The position numbers and the translations under genes are program-made. DNA of 64,000 bases from Polaribacter sp. NJDZ03 (GTDB lineage Bacteria; Bacteroidota; Bacteroidia; Flavobacteriales; Flavobacteriaceae). The stretch is taken from assembly GCF_019263805.1 (NCBI RefSeq), contig NZ_CP079195.1:437501-501500 (forward strand). The letters are read 5' to 3'. Below the pieces are notes generated by a model. That model worked only from the letters and a program-made list of their open reading frames with translations, did no database searches and was not told the origin of the DNA. This document shows, one piece after another, positions 8,659 to 17,076 of the stretch (its first letter is position 1; every line of letters starts with the position of its first letter).

Positions 8659-8873
8659 CGGCGTATAAATGTAAATAATTAATCTACTGTTTATCTAATC
8701 AATTTTATATTGGTTTTAATAAACAATAGTAAATTTCTCCCTAAATTATTTTTTATATGTTATTTTATTTTTTTTAAGTACTAGCACCGTTGTCATTTTT
8801 TTTGTTTTAAATTTCTAAAATTTACTACTCTAAATGTGATTTTCGATGGCGAAGCCATAAAAGAAATATAATT

Positions 8874-8925
8874 ACCTCCCCTCAAATTTTTACTATTAAA
8901 CTTACTCCTTTTAAGGAGGTTTTTC
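8874..8925 (+). promoter_or_regulatory. Possible attenuator: terminator hairpin with a competing stem
   Basis: CTCCTT (8905-8910) and AAGGAG (8913-8918) form a tight hairpin followed by GTTTTT, like an intrinsic terminator. An upstream ACCTCC (8874-8879) can pair instead with GGAGGT (8915-8920), which would dissolve the hairpin. Such competing structures are expected in leaders controlled by processive antiterminators such as UpxY, whose gene begins about 95 bases downstream. Confidence 0.45.
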
Positions 8926-9018
8926 GCTTACACAAAATTCCCCCAAAAATATTCACAACCATTGCTATTATAGTTAATGTAAAAACATATTAATAGGAGA
9001 AAAGAAAAATATTATAGT

Positions 9019-9546
9019 ATGAATACAATCAAAAAAAGAAAAGAAGAATTACAATGGTTTGCTGTTTATACACGACCAAAAGCTGAAAAAAAGGTAGAAG
9101 AAAGATTATCTATTGCTGGCTTTGATACTTTTTTGCCAATGCAAACTGTTGTGAAACAGTGGAGTGATCGTAAAAAGAAAACACAAGTTCCTTTTATTAA
9201 TTCTTATGTTTTTGTGAAATCGACTCAAAAAAATTTAGCCCAAGTTTATCCAACAGCAGGTGTTCTAACTATTTTAAAATATTTAGGAAACTATGCGGTA
9301 GTGAAAAATTATGAAATTGAAAATTTAAGAATTTTGTCTACCAATACTAATTTTTTAACCTCGGTATATAACAGACCAATTGGTTTAGCTAAAGGAACAA
9401 AAATAACAGTTTCTGAAGGAGCCTTTAAAGGTTTATATGGTAACTATTTATCTAATTCAGGTAAAGACAAAGTAATTATTGAAATGGAAGCCTTAGGGAG
9501 TTATGTTGAAGTAACATTACCTATAAATAGTCTTCAAAAAGTATAA
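9019..9546 (+). CDS. UpxY-family NusG-like transcription antiterminator
   Basis: A specialised paralogue of NusG (175 residues). The N-terminal NGN domain begins WFAVYTRPKAEKKVEERL and contains the typical FLPMQ and PFINSYVFV segments; a C-terminal KOW domain occupies about residues 125-170 (VSEGAFKGLYGNY). Proteins of this family bind paused RNA polymerase and let it read through long capsule operons; in Bacteroides the first gene of each capsule locus is an upxY. Being first in a 19-kb polysaccharide operon and preceded by a long leader fits this role exactly. The genomic nusG proper would be next to ribosomal genes, which is not the case here. Confidence 0.88.
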   Translation: MNTIKKRKEELQWFAVYTRPKAEKKVEERLSIAGFDTFLPMQTVVKQWSDRKKKTQVPFINSYVFVKSTQKNLAQVYPTAGVLTILKYLGNYAVVKNYEIENLRILSTNTNFLTSVYNRPIGLAKGTKITVSEGAFKGLYGNYLSNSGKDKVIIEMEALGSYVEVTLPINSLQKV

Positions 9547-9609
9547 TATTTTGATTTTAAAAGACTGCTTCAAAAAAACATATTTATTAATTAATAAAAA
9601 CATATTGCT

Positions 9610-9702
9610 ATGAGTTTAATTAAAAAAGTTTTAAGAGTTGCATTAGTAGCAACGGTAGGTATGGTGTTAATTGCTGTTGTGAATTTTATAATGTTTCCAT
9701 AA
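9610..9702 (+). CDS. Candidate 30-residue single-pass membrane protein
   Basis: A short frame starting ATG at 9610 encodes MSLIKKVLRVALVATVGM and then a hydrophobic stretch ending NFIMFP. Basic residues at positions 5, 6 and 9 precede about 20 hydrophobic residues, as expected for a small inner-membrane protein with N-in topology. It lies between the UpxY-like gene and the flippase, in the same direction. No ribosome-binding site is clear. It could be a chance frame, but the composition is strikingly membrane-like and the surrounding 440 bases hold no other gene. Confidence 0.45.
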   Translation: MSLIKKVLRVALVATVGMVLIAVVNFIMFP

Positions 9703-9985
9703 TAAGAAACTATTTTATTGAGAGTAATTCTAGAGTTTTATAACTGCTACTGATTCTTTTATATAGAAACTATTCAGAGCTAAAAACTTATAGGCTAAAA
9801 GTCATTTGTAAAAAGGATTTTAATGGGTTTATGAATGGTCTTTTTTTCTAATTCTTTTATCAGAAAATTAAATAGTTTTTTTAAATAATTCAGTTTTAAG
9901 AGATCATGATTCTATTAATAATATTGAGTTAGAGTCTTCAATACAGTGAAGAAGTTAATATTCTAAAAATAGGATATAAAGTTAA

Positions 9986-11437
9986 ATGACAAGTTTAAAG
10001 AAAAAAAGTTTAACAGGTCTTGTTTGGGATTTTGTAGGTAAGTTAGGATTGCAGGGAGTTGGTTTTTTTGTTTCCATAATTTTAGCTAGAATTCTATTAC
10101 CAGAAGATTTTGGTTTATTGGCCATCATTACCGTTTTTATAAATTTAGCAAATGTCTTTTTAGATTTTGGCTTTAGTACTGCTTTGGTTCAGCGTACTAA
10201 TGTAACTAATGAACATTACGCTTCTGTTTTTTTTATGAATGTAATTATGGGAGTCCTTTTAGGAGGACTAGTATTTTTTACAGCTCCATTGGTTGCTAAT
10301 TTTTATGAGAAAGAAGTACTAACAAATCTTATTAGAGTGATGTCTTTTAGTTTTGTCATAAATTCATTTGGTAATGTAACCAGAGCACATTTAAGGCGGA
10401 TCATGAATTTTAAGATCATATCTGTATCCAACATTATATCTGCTTTTATTAGTGGTTTTATAGCTGTATATATGGCATATAATGGTTATGGAATATGGAG
10501 TTTGATTAGCCAGATATTAATTTCAGAAATACTTAACAATATATTAATTTTTGTACTAAGTAAGTTTCGTTTTAAATTAGTTTTTAGTATTACGGCAGTA
10601 AAAGAATTATGGGGGTTTGGATCAAAAATTTTTTTAACAGGTGTTTTAGATACTATTTTTATAAATTTAGATTCGTTAATAATTGGAAAAATATTAAACC
10701 CAGCTACTTTAGGATATTACTATAGATCAAAATCTTTAGAAAACTTTTCATTTAGATATACAGCTTCTACTTTATCTAACATTCTATTACCTAGTTTAAG
10801 TACTATTAATAACGAACCAATTGTATATAAGAAGACTGTTTTAAAACTTTTTAAGATAATCTCTTTTGTATCTTTTCTTGCTTGTGGGGTGTTTTTAGTA
10901 GGAGCTCATGAAATTATATTATTGTTATTTTCTAAAAAATGGGAACCCTCAGTTCGTATATTTCAAATAATTATATTTGGTGCTTTTGCTCCACAAATTT
11001 TTAATTTATTTTATAATATATTATTAAGTAAAGGGTTATCTGGTTTGTACTTAAAAATTAATATTTTTAATAAGGTATTATTTTTTGCAAATTTTATTTT
11101 ATTATTTTATGCTAACTTAAATAGTTACTTAATAGGCTTTGTTTGTGCTCAAATTATTGTTTTTGTTACAGGATTAATCGTGATTTCAGAAAAATTAAAC
11201 TTTAAAAATGAGTTGTATTATATTTCAATTAAAAATATGGTTATCTATCTAATTTCAATATTAATTGTTTTTACATTAAAGCAATATGTTTACTTAGAAA
11301 TCTTATATATGGATCTTTTAATAGCATCAATTACTTTTTTAATTGTGTTTTTGACTTTCTATTTTGTGTTCATGAAAAATGATTTAATTTTAATGGTTAA
11401 AGAAATTAAAGAAGTTTTAAATATAAAAAATGGTTAA
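9986..11437 (+). CDS. wzx: Polysaccharide flippase (MOP superfamily, Wzx-like)
   Basis: A 483-residue inner-membrane protein with about 12-14 predicted transmembrane segments. The start KKKSLTGLVWDFVGKLGLQGVGFFVSIILARIL is typical of the polysaccharide transport (PST) branch, here seen across residues 4-37. It is expected to flip undecaprenyl-diphosphate-linked repeat units across the inner membrane. It is the first structural gene of the operon after the antiterminator and overlaps the following acyltransferase gene by 8 bases, which indicates coupled translation. Confidence 0.88.
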   Translation: MTSLKKKSLTGLVWDFVGKLGLQGVGFFVSIILARILLPEDFGLLAIITVFINLANVFLDFGFSTALVQRTNVTNEHYASVFFMNVIMGVLLGGLVFFTAPLVANFYEKEVLTNLIRVMSFSFVINSFGNVTRAHLRRIMNFKIISVSNIISAFISGFIAVYMAYNGYGIWSLISQILISEILNNILIFVLSKFRFKLVFSITAVKELWGFGSKIFLTGVLDTIFINLDSLIIGKILNPATLGYYYRSKSLENFSFRYTASTLSNILLPSLSTINNEPIVYKKTVLKLFKIISFVSFLACGVFLVGAHEIILLLFSKKWEPSVRIFQIIIFGAFAPQIFNLFYNILLSKGLSGLYLKINIFNKVLFFANFILLFYANLNSYLIGFVCAQIIVFVTGLIVISEKLNFKNELYYISIKNMVIYLISILIVFTLKQYVYLEILYMDLLIASITFLIVFLTFYFVFMKNDLILMVKEIKEVLNIKNG

Positions 11438-11996
11438 AAATAAAATCAGTTTAAAGCATTATCTTGAAGAAGATGCTAAAGCGAATGATATAATTTCTGT
11501 GACTAATTACGAACAGTTTTTAACAATTTTTACACCTAATTTGTTATGGATGTTTATTAGATATTTAAGACATTATGAATATTATTTGAATGCAAATAAA
11601 AAAGATATAGTATCTAGATTAAAGCGAAAGTATTATCTAGTTAAATATAAAAATTTAGGCTATAAATTAGGTTTTTCAATACCACCAAATGTTTTTGGGC
11701 CTGGTCTTAGAATACCACATTACGGAACAATTGTAGTGCATCCTTTTGCAAAAGTAGGAGCAAATTGCGTATTACAAGCTGGTGTTAATATAGGAATTAG
11801 CAATAATGGAGTTCCAACTATTGGTAGTAATGTTTACATTGGCCCTGGTGCAAAGTTATTTGGTAATATAGAAATTGGTAATGAAGTTGCCATTGGTGCA
11901 AATACAGTTGTTACAAAATCTTTTCCTCAATCTAATATAACTATTGTAGGTATTCCTGCAAAAATAATAAAGTATACAAAGGCAGATGAAAGATGA
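11430..11996 (+). CDS. Left-handed beta-helix acyltransferase (serine acetyltransferase-like)
   Basis: A 188-residue protein with an N-terminal helical part and a C-terminal hexapeptide-repeat beta-helix (IPPNVFGPGLRIPHYGTIVV, then IGSNVYIGPGAKLFGNIEIG and IGANTVVTK). It probably acetylates a sugar hydroxyl in the polysaccharide repeat unit with acetyl-CoA, in the cytoplasm. CysE-like cysteine synthesis is less likely in this context. It overlaps the flippase gene by 8 bases and the next glycosyltransferase by 11 bases. A second member of the family lies at 21591-22106. Confidence 0.82.
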   Translation: MVKNKISLKHYLEEDAKANDIISVTNYEQFLTIFTPNLLWMFIRYLRHYEYYLNANKKDIVSRLKRKYYLVKYKNLGYKLGFSIPPNVFGPGLRIPHYGTIVVHPFAKVGANCVLQAGVNIGISNNGVPTIGSNVYIGPGAKLFGNIEIGNEVAIGANTVVTKSFPQSNITIVGIPAKIIKYTKADER

Positions 11997-13299
11997 TAAA
12001 CCTTTAAAGATTTTAATAGTATCATCGGCTAATTTTTTCTCTAATTATGGTGGAGGTCAGGTTTATGTAAAGAACATCGTAAACCAAATGATAGCGCAAG
12101 GTGTAGATGTTAGTATTGCAACACCAGAAATTTCCGGAACAAAGTTATCTCACTATAAAGAAAAACCTGTTTATACATTTACGAACAAAATGTTAGAGGG
12201 GAATTTATTAGAATTAAGAAATTTTATAAAAGAGATTAATCCATCAATAGTACATCTTCATGGTTTTAAAGCTCCCTTTTCATTTGCTTGTAAATCACTA
12301 GAGATACCTTGTATTGTTACGGCACATCATGGTGGTTTAGTTTGTCCGGCAGGGGCATTATTAAACTCTAAAGATAAAATTTGTACGGTAGCAGCATCAG
12401 AGAGCAACTGTTTACCTTGTGTATTAAGAAATGTAAAAGGAGGAACTTGTACTTTACCAATACAAAAATTGATTCCATTTAATCTTAGGTTAGCAATTGG
12501 TAAAGCATTTCTTAAAATTCCTTTTATTTATTATGTTACACCTATTGTTACAACCACACTTTCTATTGAGAATAAAAAAAGGGAATGGAAAAATATTTAT
12601 AATAATGCAAGTTTATTAATAGCACCATCAATAGCTATTAAAAAAGCAATGGTACTCAACGGCGCACCAGTAAGTAGTATAAAAGTTATTCCGCATGGAA
12701 TACCTTCTATAAAAGTAAATAAAATTACTGAGGTAAAGAAAGACATAGAAGTTTTAAAAGAAAAGAAACCCGTAAAGTTTTTTTATGTAGGAAGAATTTG
12801 CAGAGAAAAAGGCGTACATGTTATGTTGAAAGCTTTTAATAATTTAACCTTGCCTGCAGAAATTCATGTTATAGGAGGTACAGGTAATCATGTGGAAGAA
12901 AGTTATAGTAAATATTTGAAAAAAACATATAAAAACGAAAATATTATCTGGCATGGTAAAGTACTTCCAGAAGAAGTAAATGAAAAAATAAAAATGTTTG
13001 ATGTTATGATACATCCTGCTTTCTTTTTAGAAGTATTTGGACTTACCATTGCTGAATCTTTACAAATGGGTAAACCAGTAATAGCAACAAAATGTGGTGG
13101 AGCAGAAATGCAAATTACTCATAATGAAAATGGTTTATTAATAGCTCCTAATAATGTTAATGAATTAAAGAAAGCAATAATAGAGATCATAGAATCGCCT
13201 AATTTATTACTTAAGTTAAAAGAAAAGACAACTTTAAATGTAAACTTAATAGATAATCACGTATTAGATTTGATGAAAGTTTATAGAGGTTTTGTATAA
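11986..13299 (+). CDS. Glycosyltransferase family 4 with a cysteine-rich insertion
   Basis: A GT-B fold enzyme of 437 residues. The N-terminal GGGQVYVKN loop binds the acceptor side, and the C-terminal donor domain shows FYVGRICREKGV and the E-x7-E type motif EVFGLTIAESLQMGKPVIA. Between the domains there is a segment with five cysteines (LVCPAG, KICTV, SNCLPC, GGTC) within about 45 residues, which looks like a metal-binding or disulphide-rich insertion. It would add one sugar to the lipid-linked repeat unit on the cytoplasmic face. Sugar specificity cannot be predicted. Confidence 0.86.
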   Translation: MKDDKPLKILIVSSANFFSNYGGGQVYVKNIVNQMIAQGVDVSIATPEISGTKLSHYKEKPVYTFTNKMLEGNLLELRNFIKEINPSIVHLHGFKAPFSFACKSLEIPCIVTAHHGGLVCPAGALLNSKDKICTVAASESNCLPCVLRNVKGGTCTLPIQKLIPFNLRLAIGKAFLKIPFIYYVTPIVTTTLSIENKKREWKNIYNNASLLIAPSIAIKKAMVLNGAPVSSIKVIPHGIPSIKVNKITEVKKDIEVLKEKKPVKFFYVGRICREKGVHVMLKAFNNLTLPAEIHVIGGTGNHVEESYSKYLKKTYKNENIIWHGKVLPEEVNEKIKMFDVMIHPAFFLEVFGLTIAESLQMGKPVIATKCGGAEMQITHNENGLLIAPNNVNELKKAIIEIIESPNLLLKLKEKTTLNVNLIDNHVLDLMKVYRGFV

Positions 13300-13383
13300 G
13301 CAACTTACAAGAGCATTTATTACTTTGATTTTAAAAATTAGACTATTTCTTAAGTATCATTTGTTTATTATTTATAGGTAATT

Positions 13384-14523
13384 ATGAAAAAAATATTATT
13401 GGATATTAATTCGGTAGTTCCTTATTTATTAACAGGTAAAACTACAGGAGTTGGTAGAACAACTTTAGAGTTAATAGATTCATTTTCTAAAATAGAAGAA
13501 AATTTGCCTTTTGAGATTATTTTGTATTCTCAAAACATGAAAGGTATTGGTGCAAAAGAGTTTATTGATGATTTTAAAACGAAGCATTTATACCTGCCAC
13601 ATAGAGAAACTATCAATAAAATAATTGAAAAACTACCAATAAAAGAAAGCTTTGCTAAATATGATTTAATGCATGTTCCTCATAATTTTGCTCGTATTTA
13701 TAAACCTAAAAAAGCCATTATAACTTTACATGATGCCTTATTTATGAAAATACAAGAAAAAGCTTTCAATCATACTCAAATGGTAAAAGATGTACCGCCT
13801 TTAATGCAGCAATGTAAAGGGATTATAACTTGTTCTGAAGCTTCTAAAAAAGATATTGTTGAAACAATGCAAATAGATCCATCTAAAATAGATGTTGTTT
13901 ATTGGGGAGTAAAGCACGAGGTTTTTTATAAATTACCAAAAGATGATTTACTACTAAAAAGGATTAAAAAAATAATTGGAATAGATTCTTCATATTTCTT
14001 AAGCGTCTCGTGTAATGCAGAACGTAAAAATACACATAAATTAGTTGAAGCCTATATACAGTTATCTAAACAGTTTCCTGTTAATGATTTGGTGCTTCTT
14101 TGGGGAAATCCGCCTTTGTTTGTTTTAGAAATGATAGAAAAATCTAATTGCAAAGAAAGAATTCATTTTATAGCGAACATTACAGATAACGAATTATCTA
14201 TAGTTTATAATGGAGCAACGGCTCTAGTCTTTCCGTCTTCTTATGAAGGTTTTGGATTGCCTGTTTTAGAAGCCATGGCTTGTGGTTGCCCTGTTATAAC
14301 ATGCAGTAATAGTTCTCTAAAAGAAGTAGGTCGTAATGCTGCTTTATATTTAAAATCTTCAGAACCAGAAGATATTTGTGATGTACTGGAACAATTTGAA
14401 AATAAGTCTTTTGACTTAGACGAAATAGAAAAGAAAGGATTGGTACAAGCATCCAAATTTATTTGGAGAGATACAGCTTTAAAATATATTGCTATTTATA
14501 ATAAACATCTAGCCATTAATTAA
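13384..14523 (+). CDS. Glycosyltransferase family 4
   Basis: A 379-residue GT-B glycosyltransferase. It shows the acceptor-side loop TTGVGRTTLELI near residues 20-31, the HVPHNF segment, the domain-joining SCNAERKNTHKLVEA and the donor-site motif FPSSYEGFGLPVLEAMACG. It resembles mannosyl- or rhamnosyltransferases that build polysaccharide repeat units, although specificity is uncertain. The 84-base gap before it is the second largest between the early genes, but no terminator or promoter is obvious. It ends 4 bases before the next glycosyltransferase. Confidence 0.86.
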   Translation: MKKILLDINSVVPYLLTGKTTGVGRTTLELIDSFSKIEENLPFEIILYSQNMKGIGAKEFIDDFKTKHLYLPHRETINKIIEKLPIKESFAKYDLMHVPHNFARIYKPKKAIITLHDALFMKIQEKAFNHTQMVKDVPPLMQQCKGIITCSEASKKDIVETMQIDPSKIDVVYWGVKHEVFYKLPKDDLLLKRIKKIIGIDSSYFLSVSCNAERKNTHKLVEAYIQLSKQFPVNDLVLLWGNPPLFVLEMIEKSNCKERIHFIANITDNELSIVYNGATALVFPSSYEGFGLPVLEAMACGCPVITCSNSSLKEVGRNAALYLKSSEPEDICDVLEQFENKSFDLDEIEKKGLVQASKFIWRDTALKYIAIYNKHLAIN

Positions 14524-14527
14524 TAGA

Positions 14528-15661
14528 ATGAAAATTGTATATATAATTAACTCATTAGAAGATTCTGGTGGTATGGAACGGGTTTTAACTTCTAAAGTTA
14601 ATTGGCTTGCATCTCAAAGAGAATTTGATGTAACTATTGTTTCTAGAACTGACACTAAAAACGGCTTTTTTTTTGAGTTAAATAAAAATGTGACCGTCGA
14701 AAATTTAAATTTAAAACAATCTAATCATAAAATTTTAAATCTAATTTTTAATACAGATAGGAAAAAGTTTAAAAAGGAGTTAACAAAAAAGTTATTAGAA
14801 TTAAAACCAGACATTACCATAAGTATGTTTGGAGATGAATATCAGTTTTTACATACGATTAAGGATGGTAGTAAAAAAATTATCGAATTTCATTTCTCTA
14901 AAAACTATCTAAGTCATTTAATGGCTAATATACCCAATCTATCATTTAGAAAGCTTAGAAAACTATATGCTTCATATCTTCAGTACAAGCAGCAAAGGGT
15001 TGTTTTAGAGTATGATAAATTTGTATTATTAACAGAAAAGGATCAATTACTTTGGAATAATCTTGTAAATAGTTCTGTAATTTCAAATCCTTTATCATTT
15101 AATTCAAAAGAAAAATCGACTGGTGAACAAAAAGAAATCATTGCCATTGGTAGATTTATAGCGCAAAAAGGATTTGACTTATTAATTAAAAGTTTTAGTT
15201 TAATTACAAAAAATAATCCCGATTGGAAAGTAACAATTTATGGAGAAGGTCAGGATAAAGGTTATTTATTAGAGCTCATAAAAAGTTATAATTTACAGGA
15301 TGTAATTTTATTAAAACCACCAACAAAAAAAATAAAAGAAGCATTACTAAATAGTTCTATACTAGCTTTTCCATCAAGATATGAAGGCTTTGGCTTAGTG
15401 CTAACAGAAGCAATGGAATGTGGTTTACCATGTGTAGCTTTTAATTGCGAATGTGGTCCTTCAGAAATTATAACGGATGAAAAAGATGGTTATTTAATTG
15501 AAGGTTTTAACATAGAAAATTTTTCAAAATCTTTAGAAAAATTAATGAAAAATAAAGAATTAAGGTTGCTAATGGGAGAAACAGCATCACAGAATGTGAA
15601 ACGTTTTCATATAGATGAAATTATGACAAAATGGACTCAATTATTTAATGATACAATATAA
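14528..15661 (+). CDS. Glycosyltransferase family 4
   Basis: A 377-residue GT-B enzyme. The start IINSLEDSGGMERVLTSK is the conserved acceptor-domain loop, and the donor domain has AIGRFIAQKGFDLLIKSF and FPSRYEGFGLVLTEAMECG with the usual catalytic glutamates. The combination is typical of amylovoran/GalNAc-type transferases of capsule clusters. It is packed 4 bases behind the preceding glycosyltransferase, so the two are co-translated on one mRNA. Confidence 0.86.
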   Translation: MKIVYIINSLEDSGGMERVLTSKVNWLASQREFDVTIVSRTDTKNGFFFELNKNVTVENLNLKQSNHKILNLIFNTDRKKFKKELTKKLLELKPDITISMFGDEYQFLHTIKDGSKKIIEFHFSKNYLSHLMANIPNLSFRKLRKLYASYLQYKQQRVVLEYDKFVLLTEKDQLLWNNLVNSSVISNPLSFNSKEKSTGEQKEIIAIGRFIAQKGFDLLIKSFSLITKNNPDWKVTIYGEGQDKGYLLELIKSYNLQDVILLKPPTKKIKEALLNSSILAFPSRYEGFGLVLTEAMECGLPCVAFNCECGPSEIITDEKDGYLIEGFNIENFSKSLEKLMKNKELRLLMGETASQNVKRFHIDEIMTKWTQLFNDTI

Positions 15662-15692
15662 ATTTTCTAATAACAATATATACATCTGTTTG

Positions 15693-15776
15693 ATGAAGAA
15701 ATTACAATTTTATTTAACACCCTTAGAAAATGTTGTTTTCAATCAAAAAAGAATGTTTTTATATCCTCAATTATAA
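15693..15776 (+). CDS. Candidate 27-residue leader peptide abutting the polymerase gene
   Basis: An ATG at 15693 opens a frame of 27 residues, MKKLQFYLTPLENVVFNQKR and a short tail, whose TAA ends at 15776, exactly one base before the ATG of the wzy gene at 15777. The abutting stop and start would allow ribosome re-initiation. There is no recognisable domain. It may be a chance frame or the relic of a longer protein. Confidence 0.3.
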   Translation: MKKLQFYLTPLENVVFNQKRMFLYPQL

Positions 15777-17069
15777 ATGGCTTTAGGATTAAGTTTATTA
15801 GCTTTTTTAATTATAATCATCTATGGTTTTGAATACACCTTTTTAGGTAAAACCTATTTGGTAAGCACTACCTGGAATAAAAGGGTTAAATTTAAAATAA
15901 ACACGCAACAACGTTTTATTTTATTCTTATTGGCTACAGCAATTGTACAAGCTGGTAATTTTTCTGCTTTATTGTTGTTAATTTGGATGGCATTTTTATT
16001 AGGGTTATTATTTAAGTATGGTATACAAATGTTTTCATCACCGATGCTTAAAATTTACGCCTTGTATTTGTGTTGGCTGCTATTTTCGTTAGTTTTAACT
16101 ACCGAAAAAGGATATGGTTTTCGGGTCTTTTTAAAGTTCTTATTTCCTTTTTTAGTCATATTGGTTGTTACTTCTATAAAAATTACAGATGTTTTTTTTA
16201 TAAAAGCCTTAAAAATAAGTTTTATAGCAGGTGTTATCATAAATACATGTATTGTATTAATGAAAATTATTCCCATCTACTCTATTTATAATCCTATTTT
16301 ATGGTGGCCGCCTGCAGTAATAGATGTAAATCCTTTTTTTATAGGTACTGGAATATTATTGTACAAGTTTTCAAAAAAAAAATATGTACTACTTGCCATA
16401 CTTCTTTTTATTAGTATTCCAATAGTAGAAAGTGTAAGAACGGGTTTAATAGGTATTGGAGTCTTTTTTTTAGCAGTATCTTTTTTTAAGTATAAGTTAA
16501 AAGCGATACCCGTGTTTGCTTTAATAATTGCCAGTTTTGTAGCGTCTATTTTATTTGTGCCTACAGTAAGAAATAAAATGTTTAGAACATCTTTTAATAG
16601 TGCAGAAGAGGTTCTTAATATGAGTGGTAAAATATCACCAGATACTATTGATAGTAATGGCCGTTTTGCAATGTGGGAATGGAGTTTAAAAGTTTTCTAC
16701 AAGGGAAATGAATTAATGGGTGCTGGTATAGGACAAATGCAAGCTCGTTTTTATTCTGGAAATCATCCTTTTGGAGTAATAAGAATTGCTCACAACGATT
16801 ATCTTCAAATACTTTGTGATACAGGTCTAATAGGGTTCGTTTTATACGGACTCATAATAATCAGTTTTGTTTGGCAATCATTTAGAATTTATAACAATAA
16901 AAAAAATAATGTCTCTGCAAGATATGCTGCTTTTATTGCCGGTACTTCCTTATGTGGTATTATGGCAACAGCGTTTACAGACAATGTTGTTAACTATTCT
17001 TTAATTACCTTAAGTTATCCGTATATATTTTTTGGTTTTGCTTTGGTAATGAAATCTAAAAGAAAGTAA
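15777..17069 (+). CDS. wzy: O-antigen/polysaccharide polymerase (Wzy family)
   Basis: A 430-residue inner-membrane protein with about 11-12 hydrophobic segments. The large periplasmic loop holds the Wzy_C signature: NGRFAMWEWSLKVF, then GAGIGQMQ and, before the next membrane helix, IAHNDYLQILCDTGLIGFVL. This architecture joins repeat units on the periplasmic face after flipping. O-antigen ligases share the signature, but one copy in an operon with flippase and Wzc fits polymerase best. The stop of a small upstream frame touches its start codon. Confidence 0.82.
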   Translation: MALGLSLLAFLIIIIYGFEYTFLGKTYLVSTTWNKRVKFKINTQQRFILFLLATAIVQAGNFSALLLLIWMAFLLGLLFKYGIQMFSSPMLKIYALYLCWLLFSLVLTTEKGYGFRVFLKFLFPFLVILVVTSIKITDVFFIKALKISFIAGVIINTCIVLMKIIPIYSIYNPILWWPPAVIDVNPFFIGTGILLYKFSKKKYVLLAILLFISIPIVESVRTGLIGIGVFFLAVSFFKYKLKAIPVFALIIASFVASILFVPTVRNKMFRTSFNSAEEVLNMSGKISPDTIDSNGRFAMWEWSLKVFYKGNELMGAGIGQMQARFYSGNHPFGVIRIAHNDYLQILCDTGLIGFVLYGLIIISFVWQSFRIYNNKKNNVSARYAAFIAGTSLCGIMATAFTDNVVNYSLITLSYPYIFFGFALVMKSKRK

Positions 17070-17076
17070 TTTTATA

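Larger units (their letters stand above)
7985..9018 (+). other. Long AT-rich leader upstream of the polysaccharide operon
   Basis: About 1 kb without a credible coding frame. Visible elements are a 12-bp direct repeat TTAATTAAACTT at 8585-8596 and 8619-8630, an inverted repeat around 8552-8575 (TTCAATTATA with TATATTGAA), a small hairpin ATGGC-GAA-GCCAT at 8846-8858, and a terminator-like hairpin at 8905-8925. The position in front of an UpxY-type antiterminator gene makes this a likely long regulatory leader. Confidence 0.5.
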
